DNA of 64,000 bases from H111-94 sp034436045 (GCA_034436045.1 DAOTVZ010000051.1:1-64000); one strand, 5' to 3'; positions 9,001 to 17,717 are shown, counted from the first letter of the stretch. Translations and numbers: made by a program. Notes: a model not told the origin generated them from the sequence alone.

Positions 9001-10119
9001 TTATGAGCCAATAGGCAACGTGCGTGGTATAGCGCTTGATTCCCGAATGACCAGGTTAGTTGGCAACTGGATATGCACGGGCTGACTCATACTGGCACCC
9101 TCAAGCGTTAAAGCTAGTTGTGCTTGTGTTTCATGCTTTGGCTGTCCTTTCCATCCCTGATGATGATGCGAGTCAATCATGGTCAGAAGGATTTCGGTGG
9201 CTCTGTACCCCATCTCTGAAAATGGTTGGCGTACCGTCGTCAGAGGGGGGTGCATATGAGCAGAGAGAATGTTATCATCGAAGCCAATGACAGTGATGTC
9301 TTCTGGCACCCGTATCTGGTGCTGTTCCGCATAGTCCAGCACCCCGTAAGCCATCTGGTCATTGGCAGCGAAGATAGCACTGGGCCATGTCGTCCTATCT
9401 CGTGAGAAAAGTGCCTCGGCGCATTGCCGCCCACTGGTCGGCTCAAAGCGGCCCTGGAATAGTAGCTCGGCAGCAGGCGTAATGCCCGCCTCTTGTAGCG
9501 CCTGGCAGTAGCCCTCGTATCGCTCGATGGCACAGTGATAGTATGGTGGCCCCATGATGTGGGCGATACGCCGGTGTCCGAGTTCAAGCAAATAGCGCGT
9601 TGCCGCGTAGGCGCTGGCTTTATTATCAATACCGACCCAGGGTAAGCTGGTTGGTTTTTCCTGGTCATCGATCATGACCATCGGCAGCCCGCGTTCAAAA
9701 TGCTGGACAAGATGGTGCGTCAACGAGCCGGGAAAGATAGCCAGCAGGCCAGAGGCCAGACGCAAAGACAGAATACGATCCAGCACTTCGGAATGATCGC
9801 GTTCGACATTGGTGAAGTTGAAGCTGTAGAGGACGATTTCATAGGAGGTATCTTCGATGTACTCGGCGACACCACGCATGATTTCGGGGACGGAGGGCCA
9901 GACGAGCGGCGGAGCCAGCACACCGATCAGCCGTGTACGCCCACCCGCCAGTCCAATGGCGGTCGGATTAGGCACGAAGCCATATTCCTGAACAACGCGC
10001 ATCACGCGCTCTCTTAGCGCCGGAGCAACCGAAGGGTTGTGATTGAGCACCCGCGAGACGGTGGCTTTTGAGACACCGGCCAGACGAGCAATGTCCTGAA
10101 TCGTCAACTTCTCTTGCAT
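9001..10119 (-). CDS. LacI family transcriptional regulator
   Basis: A 372-residue regulator. The N-terminus is a typical LacI helix-turn-helix and hinge: LTIQDIARLAGVSKATVSRVLN at residues 4-25 and NPTAIGLAGGRTRLIGVL near 52-70. The rest is a periplasmic-binding-type sugar sensor, with FAANDQMAYGVLDYAEQ and VIGFDDN typical of the effector domain. Two palindromes of the expected LacI type (centre AACCGGTT) lie 87-132 bp upstream of the start, so autoregulation is likely. It precedes the glucanase gene in the same direction with a 254-bp gap, which suggests sugar-dependent control of glucan use. No copy of the operator was found directly before the glucanase gene. Confidence 0.93.
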   Translation of the reverse strand: MQEKLTIQDIARLAGVSKATVSRVLNHNPSVAPALRERVMRVVQEYGFVPNPTAIGLAGGRTRLIGVLAPPLVWPSVPEIMRGVAEYIEDTSYEIVLYSFNFTNVERDHSEVLDRILSLRLASGLLAIFPGSLTHHLVQHFERGLPMVMIDDQEKPTSLPWVGIDNKASAYAATRYLLELGHRRIAHIMGPPYYHCAIERYEGYCQALQEAGITPAAELLFQGRFEPTSGRQCAEALFSRDRTTWPSAIFAANDQMAYGVLDYAEQHQIRVPEDITVIGFDDNILSAHMHPPLTTVRQPFSEMGYRATEILLTMIDSHHHQGWKGQPKHETQAQLALTLEGASMSQPVHIQLPTNLVIRESSAIPRTLPIGS

Positions 10120-10205
10120 GCCTGCGTCCTTGCGTTTCCATGCCTGTGCCCTCGATGGACGAGCTAACTAACTGCTGCAATGCTATTTCTTGATAGAACG
10201 GGCAT

Positions 10206-10217
10206 GGAACCGGTTTC
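10206..10217. promoter_or_regulatory. putative LacI operator O1 (imperfect palindrome)
   Basis: GGAACCGGTTTC has the central AACCGGTT palindrome expected of a LacI family site and one mismatched outer pair. Its centre is 32 bp, about three helical turns, from the second site at 10236-10251, so two dimers could bind the same DNA face. It lies upstream of the LacI gene. Confidence 0.65.
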
Positions 10218-10235
10218 GATGGAAGAAGTATAACT

Positions 10236-10251
10236 CAGAAACCGGTTTCTG
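10236..10251. promoter_or_regulatory. putative LacI operator O2 (perfect 16-bp palindrome)
   Basis: CAGAAACCGGTTTCTG is a perfect 16-bp palindrome with the CG-centred symmetry used by LacI family repressors. It lies between the divergently oriented LacI gene and the HprK-like gene at 10397, so it could affect both. Confidence 0.72.
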
Positions 10252-10396
10252 TCAAGTGATTAACACAAGATTCCTCCTTATTGGTAAAAATAGATGGGGT
10301 ACACGCCTACCTCCGCTTACCGGGGGTGCTATAATGCTTGGATAGACCTTGCTCGGCCATTGTAATGCGCGTTCTCAGGAAGAGGCACAGAAAACT

Positions 10397-11551
10397 ATGT
10401 ACGTGGCAGACCGACAGTGTGATCAGCCGTATTTGCGACAGGTAGCGGGGCCGCTGTTTGAGCAGTGGTATCTGCTGCATCATCGCATGATTCGTATTCT
10501 CACCAATCATTCCGTGCTGGCTGAGCAGGTACGCACATTTCTCTATTACGCTGAGTTGCTGACCGAGGAGCGCTATGAACATGCCGAAGAACTTCCTCTT
10601 GCCATCCCTGAAGACCTGCTCCGGCGCGTCGGGACGCGGCTGCATTGGTTCGTTCCCCTCACCTGCTATCTCTTCGAGACGCGACCGGATGAGCCGTTCC
10701 CTCCGTTAGTGGTGCCGGAGAGACCGGTGGGGGAGGAGTGGGAGGAAGTTAGCGGCGTGGAGGGGCCGTTGCGCATTCGGTGGAGACAGGAGAACGTGCG
10801 CTACCGCGAGTACAGCGCGTTCCCCGGTGTATCGAGCCGTATCTGCTCGGCCCTCGACTATGATGGCCTTTGTGCTACGCTCTATATTGAGAATGTGCAG
10901 CAATGCGCGTCGTGGTTTGTGATGCGCTTTGTCTTTTATATAGTGCTGGGCGCGCTCATTGGTTTCAATGGCTATAAAGTTGTGCATGCCGGGGCCGTCG
11001 CGCTTGATGGCAAAGGGGCCTTGCTGGTTGGCCCGCCCGGCAGTGGCAAGACCACGCTGCTGCTGGCCTGCCTGGAGTTGGGGATGCACTGGCTGGGCGA
11101 TGATGTGCTGTTTCTGGCGAAGACTGATGATCTGTTGCGTGCCTACGCTTTTCCAGAAGATATTGGGGTGCGGAGAGGCACAACTCATCTGCTGAGCAAT
11201 GCGCCCTGGTTATCGGCGCTCTCACGGGATCAGCGTGAGAAGCGCTTTATTCCTGCACAGCGCTATTTTCGCGCTCAAGTGCTTGCCGAATGTCCTGTGC
11301 GTGTGCTCCTCTTCATTGATGCCGATCACAGGGCCGAGGTGGCGCGTTACGAAGGCATTATGCCCGCTCTGGCGATTTCCATTCTCATGCACGAATATAT
11401 TTCTCACCAGCGTGAGAAGCAAGACGCGATGCAGGAAACCTCCGCGCTCTTTACCGAACTGGCGATGCAGGCCATGTCCTATCGGCTCTGGCTCTCGCCT
11501 GACGCACTGCAAAATGCCGAAATGGTACGTGCGCTTCTACAAACTCTCTGA
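10397..11551 (+). CDS. HprK-like P-loop kinase domain protein
   Basis: 384 residues from an ATG at 10397, about 10 nt after GGAAGAGG. A TTG start at 10349 is also in frame but lacks a good ribosome site. The C-terminal half has an HPr-kinase-like fold: a small hydrophobic segment, then HAGAVALDGKGALLVGP leading into the Walker A loop GPPGSGKTT near residue 213. It continues with HWLGDDVLF, the second acidic motif of this family. The first 180 residues are not recognised. HprK-like proteins of this size occur in exopolysaccharide and peptide-modification loci, where the true HPr substrate is absent; no PTS genes are seen here. A sugar-transferase remnant follows on the other strand. The phosphorylated target, if any, is unknown. 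Confidence 0.75.
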   Translation: MYVADRQCDQPYLRQVAGPLFEQWYLLHHRMIRILTNHSVLAEQVRTFLYYAELLTEERYEHAEELPLAIPEDLLRRVGTRLHWFVPLTCYLFETRPDEPFPPLVVPERPVGEEWEEVSGVEGPLRIRWRQENVRYREYSAFPGVSSRICSALDYDGLCATLYIENVQQCASWFVMRFVFYIVLGALIGFNGYKVVHAGAVALDGKGALLVGPPGSGKTTLLLACLELGMHWLGDDVLFLAKTDDLLRAYAFPEDIGVRRGTTHLLSNAPWLSALSRDQREKRFIPAQRYFRAQVLAECPVRVLLFIDADHRAEVARYEGIMPALAISILMHEYISHQREKQDAMQETSALFTELAMQAMSYRLWLSPDALQNAEMVRALLQTL

Positions 11552-11577
11552 ATAGCTCTGTTTCTTTGGAGTATTCA

Positions 11578-11736
11578 TCATGCCCCGGTGTGAATGATAA
11601 ATCGTTTATGATACCTTACAGAACCTCCATCGTCTATCTTGATGTAGAGTGCTATCGCCAGGAAGACCGGTAGCAGGACAAGCAGCCCAAAAAGCGCAAG
11701 CACGATATCACCGGTGCGCTTGACGAAAAAGTAGAC
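11578..11736 (-). pseudogene. remnant of a bacterial sugar transferase (initiating glycosyl-phosphate transferase)
   Basis: The minus strand between two stops (TAG at 11737-11739 and TGA at 11578-11580) encodes 52 residues. These include VYFFVKRTGDIVLALFGL, then LPVFLAIALYIKIDDGG. This matches the start of the bacterial sugar-transferase domain of WcaJ/WbaP-type enzymes, a basic (V)KR..D(I/L) motif followed by one membrane helix and an I.(I/L)D..G turn. The catalytic part that should follow is gone and no start codon is present, so it is a fossil fragment. It suggests that the neighbouring HprK-like and phosphatase-like genes once sat in an exopolysaccharide cluster. Confidence 0.7.
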
Positions 11737-11900
11737 CTATGAAGGCCGGGGTCATCCTCACGCTATTGGCCGATCAGCAACATGCGCAACATCTTGTCAT
11801 AACCAGGTACCTGGCCTCTAACTATTGCGGCCATGTTGCCTTCGGGCGCACGTCAAACGAAGGTGATTTCGGTGCGTGTTATGTGATATGGAAAGTTTTC

Positions 11901-11920
11901 GGACATGATAACACATGTCC
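11901..11920. repeat. short palindrome before the phosphatase-like gene
   Basis: GGACATG at 11901 and CATGTCC at 11914 form a 7-bp stem around ATAACA and are followed by CTACC. The sequence resembles a shortened relative of other dispersed palindromes of this window that end in CCCCTAC. It sits just before the ribosome-binding site of the gene at 11942 and could also fold in its leader. Confidence 0.4.
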
Positions 11921-11941
11921 CTACCCGGTGGAGGCTTTGTT

Positions 11942-13135
11942 GTGAGCAATTCAGTCTTTGTAGTATGGCTCGAAGGAGTCGCTCCCGCACAGTTTGAGCA
12001 GATGCCGGAGTTAATGTTATTAGCCGAACAGGGTGTTGATGTATGCCTGGCTCCCTTGCCACTCAGCGAGGCCCGACAGTGCTATTATCAGTTTCTAACC
12101 GGTATGGGAGCAGGTAAGCTTGGGCGCTTTGATGCGGTTCGCCCGGATCATTATGTGGCCAGAGAAGAGCTGGAGATGCCAGAGGGAGCCTATGGCCGTC
12201 TGCTGCTTGACGTGATACATAATGCACATCTGTCGATGGTCTCTATTGAGATAGAGCGCGTGGAAGAGTTGGAGCAACTGGCGGGCAGCTCGCATGATTT
12301 TGTTCTGGTACGTGTCCGTAACGCACAAACGCTAGCGAGCGCCATGTTGGAGGCGCTAGTGCAACGGTTGCGCTCATTTACTGCTGCGACAGGCCACCTG
12401 ATTGTCGTGACGGATGTATGGAACCCACCTGTACATACCTATGTCAACGTCAATGATTTTCTGGTTGAGATCGGTTTATTGGAAGTAGATGCCTCGTCGC
12501 AACCGGCAACGATTCGCTGGCCCGAAACGTTGGCCTATGGACTTGGTACGGGCCAGCTCTGGATTAACCTGCGCGGGCGCGAGGCGCAGGGTGTGGTCAA
12601 TGCAGGGCGTGAGTATCAGGAGGTATGTGAGGCGCTGAGCCGTGAGTTACAAGAAAACTGGCTTGACCCGCGCACCCATGAGCCGGTGGTGTCCCAGGTG
12701 TTCACCCGCGACGCGCTCTATAGTGGTGATTATCTCTTCAGGGCACCCGATCTGACGTTGGTCTATCATCCCGGCTATGCCCCTTCACCCAATGCAGTCA
12801 TGCTTGCTCTGGATGGCAAGAGCATCATGCCGACAACCACTCCCGTTGAGGCCCAGAGCGAGGCTCCCTATGCTCGCCTGCTGGCTATTGGCCCCGTCTT
12901 TGAGCGCGGTAAGCGAGCAAACGCGCGCCTGGTTGATGTGCTGCCTACGCTGATGTATCTGTTGGGGCGACCCGTCCCATACGGTATCGATGGCGAAGTG
13001 TTGCTCTCGCTGTTTACTGCCAGCTATCGTCAGCAACAGCGAGTCGAAATTGCGGAGGATGAACGGGATATGCTTTCGGAGGAGGAGGAAGGGATGATCG
13101 TGGAGCGTTTGCGTGACCTCGGTTATCTTGGATAG
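11942..13135 (+). CDS. alkaline phosphatase superfamily (type I phosphodiesterase-like) protein, probably catalytically inactive
   Basis: 397 residues from a GTG at 11942 with GGTGGAGG about 7 nt upstream. An in-frame ATG at 11915 lies inside a palindromic repeat and is less likely. The fold is recognisable from landmarks. WLEGVAPAQFEQMPELMLLAEQGV matches the first strand and helix, FLTGMGAGKLG the nucleophile loop region, and VNVNDFLVEIGLL follows the metal site. DVLPTLMYLLGRPVP then leads to GIDGEVL near the end. However, the usual nucleophile segment (small-T/S-x-P) reads PLPLSEARQCYYQ, the S-D-H-G metal motif reads T-D-V-W-N, and the late G-x-H is replaced by APYARLLAIGP. Several zinc ligands are therefore missing. 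It may act as a binding or scaffold protein, or be a decaying gene. Confidence 0.72.
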   Translation: MSNSVFVVWLEGVAPAQFEQMPELMLLAEQGVDVCLAPLPLSEARQCYYQFLTGMGAGKLGRFDAVRPDHYVAREELEMPEGAYGRLLLDVIHNAHLSMVSIEIERVEELEQLAGSSHDFVLVRVRNAQTLASAMLEALVQRLRSFTAATGHLIVVTDVWNPPVHTYVNVNDFLVEIGLLEVDASSQPATIRWPETLAYGLGTGQLWINLRGREAQGVVNAGREYQEVCEALSRELQENWLDPRTHEPVVSQVFTRDALYSGDYLFRAPDLTLVYHPGYAPSPNAVMLALDGKSIMPTTTPVEAQSEAPYARLLAIGPVFERGKRANARLVDVLPTLMYLLGRPVPYGIDGEVLLSLFTASYRQQQRVEIAEDERDMLSEEEEGMIVERLRDLGYLG

Positions 13136-13250
13136 TTCGGCAACGTTGCGTTTCAGGGAGAGCGAGCAGAGACAAATCCACAGCATGCAATGGCCCGGCA
13201 GACACTGTCGTGGCTCCGCTCGATCTCGCTGGTGGCTATCTCTGAATTGA

Positions 13251-13406
13251 TACAGTTTCGCACAGGCTCATCATATTGCTCTGGTGTATTATGATGAGGC
13301 CAATGTAGCAACGTGGATCGATGGCGCTTATCAATTAACCCCGAATGGTCAGGAGGTGCAGGCGGCTTATGCCCGCCTGCTAGATTCCAGGCCAGGGACG
13401 ACTTAG
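13251..13406 (+). pseudogene. possible C-terminal remnant of an unidentified gene
   Basis: An open stretch of 51 codons runs from just after a TGA at 13248 to TAG at 13404-13406, without a start codon. It encodes a protein-like sequence that includes VYYDEANVATWIDGAYQLTP, then NGQEVQAAYARLL. The composition and codon use look coding, but the family is not recognised. The end overlaps the 3' end of the large propeller gene on the other strand by 27 bp, which may explain how that gene's terminus arose. It could still be chance. Confidence 0.3.
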
Positions 13407-16400
13407 CGTGCCAAAAAGCAGGCTTGTTTCGTCCTGGCTGAACTGTGTACCATTCATCTGTTGCGTCGTCTTCTGCCAGCGCGCTGTCCCGCTGCTGGCC
13501 TGGAACAGCGTCAGTTGCGCGTTTGTGCAGTGCGTGTTCTGACAGAGGCCGATGAAAAGTGAGCCATTGCTATACAGAAAATTCAGTGGTGTCAGCACGT
13601 TGCCGCCCGTTATTGCCCGTGACCATTGCACTATGCCATGCTGGGCTTGTGTAGCCGTAATGAATGCCGTGCCACCGTTTGTACTGAGCGCGTAGGCGGT
13701 AGTGGCGTCGGCCTGTATGGCCTGCACTATTCCTGCCTGCTCTTGCTGCCATAGCTGATGCTGGTCATTGAGGGCATACGCGCTGAGCCTGTTGCCATTG
13801 CCGATAAGCAGGATTGAACCACTAACCGCTAATGCAAGGGGGTGAGTAGTCTGTTCTGTGAGACTCCAGAGCAGGTTGCCAGAGGTTGGATCGAGCGCGT
13901 AAACGCTGTTGTTGTGTGGAACAAGTAGCACGTCGGCGGTGAGCGTCATCTGCTGTTCCTCGTGCTGTGCTTGAGCGAGGTTGTTCTGACTGAAAGGATG
14001 TCGCCATTCGATCTGGCCCATGAGCGGGTCAATGGCATAGACTGTGCCGTCGATCTGCCAGATCACCAGGCGTTTACTCAAGAGCAGACGACCGGCATCA
14101 CCGTTAATGCCAGCGGTGAGCATGGGGCCAAAGATGTGCCAGTCCACATTGCCGGTATGGCGGTTGACGGCGAAGAGTTGCGGTTGTAACGTTGCTGCCA
14201 CGTCAGCTGGAGTTGCTGTGCTGGCTGAAAACGGTATGCCTGCTACATAGATATAGGTGTTATCCACGCCCAGAATGTTCATGCTCTGATTGAGGCCGGG
14301 GTAAGCTGCTATATGGCTCCAGAGTAGTCGCCCGGTACTGACATCGAACTGGTAGAAGGCAAGCATATCGCGTAGAGCAGGTGGATAGGCCGGGTCGGCT
14401 GGTGCATACTGGTAAGGGAGTGTGTCGGGGCCGCGCAATGCCACCAGCAAGGTTGATCCAGTAGTAGGAAGCGCGGGCACGCTGAAATATCCTTCGCTGG
14501 CGAAACTGTGCCAGAGAACTGTACCATGCTGATTCAAAACCTCTATCTGTCGCATATCTCCCGCTTCGCTCGTTTCGACAACGCTATATGAACCGCTGGT
14601 GCCGAGCGGCTGAACAAGGCTACCGACCGCGTGCGTCCATTGCTGGCTGCCTGTTGTTATATTAACGAGCGCAACCACCATCTGCGGACTGTCGAGAGTT
14701 GAGTAGAGTATTGTACTGATGCAGGCCAGCAGGGGGAGCGAGATGGCGAGGATACTCGCGAGTGTGGGGCGCTGCTGCCGAACCCGTTGCAGACGGGTCA
14801 GCATCTGCTGTTGGATGCTGTGGCGGCTCGCACTGATACGCTTGCTCGTGTAAAGCCGTTGTTGCTGTTCCTGCTTGCCTGCGTGTCTCCATAGCAACAC
14901 CAGACCACCGATGCTCAGGACGATGCAGAACAGAAAGAGCAAGCGAGTCAGTGAAAAGGTGCGTAAGAGGAGAGCGATATTATTAGTGACAGTGAATGCT
15001 AAAACAGTTCCATCCGATGTTTTGAGCAAGGTGGGGGCTGAGCGCAGGCTGTTCGACAATGTATTTTGCCAGCGCAGGCTTCCATTCACGCTGTTAAATG
15101 CACTGATGCGCTCTTCGTTCGGGCTGAGTTGCTCCTGCACGATAACTAATCCATTACTGCTATCCACCAGAGGAATGAACATACGCCCGGCATCGGCGCT
15201 GACGAAGCCGGTGGCTAACCGGCGTGCCCAGAGCATCTGCCCATTGCTGGCGTTGACGGCGTAGAGCCAGACCTGCTGCTGTGCCTCTGGCATTTGCCAG
15301 ACAATGCCGGTCGCGTAAATCGTGGCGGGCTGTACGTTGCTGGCGCTGGCGAGTGTGGCTTGATATAGTTGTGGAGGGGTCAACCGGTTGCTCATCTGCC
15401 CGCTAAAGTTCCAGACTGCCTGACCGCCCGCTCCATCGAAGGCTGTCAATCCCTGTGGGCCAGCAGCGACAAGCAGGGACTGTGTATCGCTATTGAACAT
15501 GAGCAGCGTGCGTGCTACATAGGGGACTTTCCAGCGTTGTGAGCCATCAGTGCTGTTCAGCGCATAGAGCGCGTGATCGGAAGCAATATAGAGTGTGTTG
15601 GCATATAGCAAAAAAGGGGGCGTGTAGTATAGTGTATCATCCAGAGTATGTGTCCAGGCTACCTGCCCGCTCTGAATGTTATAGGCGGCGATCTTGCCAC
15701 TGCTGGCCGATTGGACGGTAAAAACGTTGTGTGTGTCAGTGACCGGTTGGAAGGGATGGGCGCTGCGCACCGGTAACGTGCCCTGTATCTGCCATCTCTG
15801 CTGTCCCGTAGGAGATAAGACCTGCATTTCGCGCGGACTGACTGTGATGAAATGCCCATTTTGTGTCATGCTTAGCGCGTCTATTCCTGACCTGAAGGTA
15901 ACGGTACTCCGGGTGTGCCAGATGGAAGAGAAGCCACGCAAGGTCAATATTTTTGACGGATTTTGTGTATTGCCGGGCGTATCAACCTGAACGCCGATCA
16001 AGGTTTCTGATGTGCCATAAAGCGGATTGGTGAGTACGGCATTGTTGGCGACGCTGCCCAGGTCATCTTGTGTTATGACGGTGCCGTTGCCTGGGTTAAG
16101 CCCACTCAGTAGTAGATGTGGACTGCTCACATTTTGCCACAAGAGCAGCAAATTGAGCAGCAGCACGATGATGAGGACGCCGGAGATCAGAGAACGCCAG
16201 TAAGCGCGCAGCAGGCGACGATAGTAGCTGCCCCGTCCCTGTAGGGTGGGCGTAGACTCTTCCTGCACAGGCGGCATAGGTGTGATGGGCAGCGTTTGCT
16301 GAATTTCTTCCCACTGCGGACGTGGTGTGTCCAGGGTCGGCAGCGGAGTTGAGGCTGGCTGCTCCGCCGCCTCTTGTTCCTGTAGTGCCGTTGATGCCGA

Positions 16401-17717
16401 GACATCTGGCGTGATCTGTTGATCTGATAGCAGAGTGGCTTCGCTCTGTTCTGGCTGTAATACTACTGTTTCCTCAATATCGGTGGGTGTATCTTCATCA
16501 ATATGGGTTTCATCCTCAACAGCTTCAGGTAGAGCTTCGTCGTTGTCTTCAACTAGAGCTGTGATGTTTTCAGCGAGCGCAATTTGCTTGTTGTTTTCCC
16601 CCTCTTCGAAGTTTTCTGCAAACGCAACATTCGCTGCTACCTCTTCGAGTGTAGTCTCAGCATCCTCTTTTGCTGATATTGTAAGTATATCCTGTTCTTT
16701 ATCAACCTGCATGCCATCTGGACTCGTGGGCGAGTCTTTCTGCTCATCTACTTCGGAAGGCACTTCATCAATCGTTGCCTCTGAAAAACTGTTATCTGCT
16801 ATCTCATCCAGCACCGGAGTGTTTTCGCTTGCTGTGAGCATTACCGGCAACTTATTGGTAATGGGCAACAACAACATAGCCATCGCATCAACATCTACCT
16901 CAGAAAACTCCTCATCCGTAGGGGCGTGATTCATCACGTTCTGCTCTTCCCCCATCATGTCCGCCTCACTCCCCTCTAAAGATATTTGCACTTCATCGAT
17001 CCCGACATCACATGTAATATCCAATTCTGATAGCTGGAGAACTGGCTCATATTCTCTATTATCGGTAGGCAAGGAGTTTGCATTGACGGCCTCATCATCG
17101 ACCGGCAAGGAGTTTGCATTGACGGCCTCATCATCGACTGGTAAGGAGTTTGCATTGACGGCCTCATCATCGACCGGTAAGGAGTTTGCATTGACGGCCT
17201 CATCATCGACCGGTAAGCTAGCTGCTTGAATTGTCTTTTCGTCGGTGGACAGGTCGTTTTGTGATGGCTCATCTGTTGGAGCTAATGGGCGTGTCAGGGC
17301 AGGCATTTTTAGCGTAGGAGTCTGCTGCTCTTCATCTGCGGGCGAAGCAACATGATCTGAAATAGGAGTGGCTGATAACGGCGCAGATGTGGAAATGAGG
17401 TTGTGGGGCTGCGTTGTCCGGCGTAGGGCCGCTAACTTGACGGTCGGTATAAGCGCCTCTTCTTCCTCATCCATTGTGGCGTCAACTACATCATTAATGT
17501 CATCGAATAGCTGATTGCGGCTCAAGCCGGTATCATGCGCGTCATCGGGCGTAGAGGCGGGATTTATCCCATCCATGGCGCGGTGTTCGTCATCGGTGAG
17601 GCCATTAGAAGGCGCATCCTCGGCGGGTGAGAGCGCGAGTAATGGAATGGTGATGCGTGGGCGTGATGATTGTAACCCGTTGGTACTGACGTTGGATGAT
17701 AGATACTGCTCAGACAT
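13380..17717 (-). CDS. giant membrane protein with two PQQ-type beta-propellers and an acidic disordered N-terminus
   Basis: 1445 residues. Residues 1-505 are acidic, low in complexity and probably disordered. They contain four copies of NANSLPVDDEAV and an MNHAPT segment encoded by a dispersed DNA element. A membrane helix lies near 512-532 (SLISGVLIIVLLLNLLLLW). A first PQQ/BamB-type propeller (about 545-915) has repeats such as SGQVAWTHTLDD, NSTDGSQRWKVPYV and ASNGQMLWARRL. Two more membrane helices lie near 930-950 and 987-1007, and a second propeller (about 1020-1440) has TGSQQWTHAV, TGRLLWSHIA, TGNVDWHIFG and SGNLLWSLTE. The predicted topology puts both propellers outside the cytoplasm and the acidic tail inside. 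The PQQ name reflects the repeat type; no quinoprotein active site is claimed. Role unknown, perhaps cell-surface assembly or sensing. Confidence 0.85.
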   Translation of the reverse strand: MSEQYLSSNVSTNGLQSSRPRITIPLLALSPAEDAPSNGLTDDEHRAMDGINPASTPDDAHDTGLSRNQLFDDINDVVDATMDEEEEALIPTVKLAALRRTTQPHNLISTSAPLSATPISDHVASPADEEQQTPTLKMPALTRPLAPTDEPSQNDLSTDEKTIQAASLPVDDEAVNANSLPVDDEAVNANSLPVDDEAVNANSLPVDDEAVNANSLPTDNREYEPVLQLSELDITCDVGIDEVQISLEGSEADMMGEEQNVMNHAPTDEEFSEVDVDAMAMLLLPITNKLPVMLTASENTPVLDEIADNSFSEATIDEVPSEVDEQKDSPTSPDGMQVDKEQDILTISAKEDAETTLEEVAANVAFAENFEEGENNKQIALAENITALVEDNDEALPEAVEDETHIDEDTPTDIEETVVLQPEQSEATLLSDQQITPDVSASTALQEQEAAEQPASTPLPTLDTPRPQWEEIQQTLPITPMPPVQEESTPTLQGRGSYYRRLLRAYWRSLISGVLIIVLLLNLLLLWQNVSSPHLLLSGLNPGNGTVITQDDLGSVANNAVLTNPLYGTSETLIGVQVDTPGNTQNPSKILTLRGFSSIWHTRSTVTFRSGIDALSMTQNGHFITVSPREMQVLSPTGQQRWQIQGTLPVRSAHPFQPVTDTHNVFTVQSASSGKIAAYNIQSGQVAWTHTLDDTLYYTPPFLLYANTLYIASDHALYALNSTDGSQRWKVPYVARTLLMFNSDTQSLLVAAGPQGLTAFDGAGGQAVWNFSGQMSNRLTPPQLYQATLASASNVQPATIYATGIVWQMPEAQQQVWLYAVNASNGQMLWARRLATGFVSADAGRMFIPLVDSSNGLVIVQEQLSPNEERISAFNSVNGSLRWQNTLSNSLRSAPTLLKTSDGTVLAFTVTNNIALLLRTFSLTRLLFLFCIVLSIGGLVLLWRHAGKQEQQQRLYTSKRISASRHSIQQQMLTRLQRVRQQRPTLASILAISLPLLACISTILYSTLDSPQMVVALVNITTGSQQWTHAVGSLVQPLGTSGSYSVVETSEAGDMRQIEVLNQHGTVLWHSFASEGYFSVPALPTTGSTLLVALRGPDTLPYQYAPADPAYPPALRDMLAFYQFDVSTGRLLWSHIAAYPGLNQSMNILGVDNTYIYVAGIPFSASTATPADVAATLQPQLFAVNRHTGNVDWHIFGPMLTAGINGDAGRLLLSKRLVIWQIDGTVYAIDPLMGQIEWRHPFSQNNLAQAQHEEQQMTLTADVLLVPHNNSVYALDPTSGNLLWSLTEQTTHPLALAVSGSILLIGNGNRLSAYALNDQHQLWQQEQAGIVQAIQADATTAYALSTNGGTAFITATQAQHGIVQWSRAITGGNVLTPLNFLYSNGSLFIGLCQNTHCTNAQLTLFQASSGTARWQKTTQQMNGTQFSQDETSLLFGTLSRPWPGI
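16916..16938. repeat. half copy of the dispersed palindromic element inside a reading frame
   Basis: The 20 bases GTAGGGGCGTGATTCATCAC preceded by CC match the arms of the elements at 2129, 21239 and 40991. Here a single arm lies in frame within the double-propeller gene, where the minus strand encodes NVMNHAPTDE. No partner arm is seen within the gene. Confidence 0.85.
17068..17211. repeat. four 36-bp tandem repeats in the propeller gene
   Basis: Four 36-bp units start at 17068, 17104, 17140 and 17176, with a partial fifth at 17212. They are nearly identical in DNA, differing only at one or two silent positions, and encode the 12-residue unit NANSLPVDDEAV. The high DNA identity points to recent expansion by slippage or recombination. 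Confidence 0.93.
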
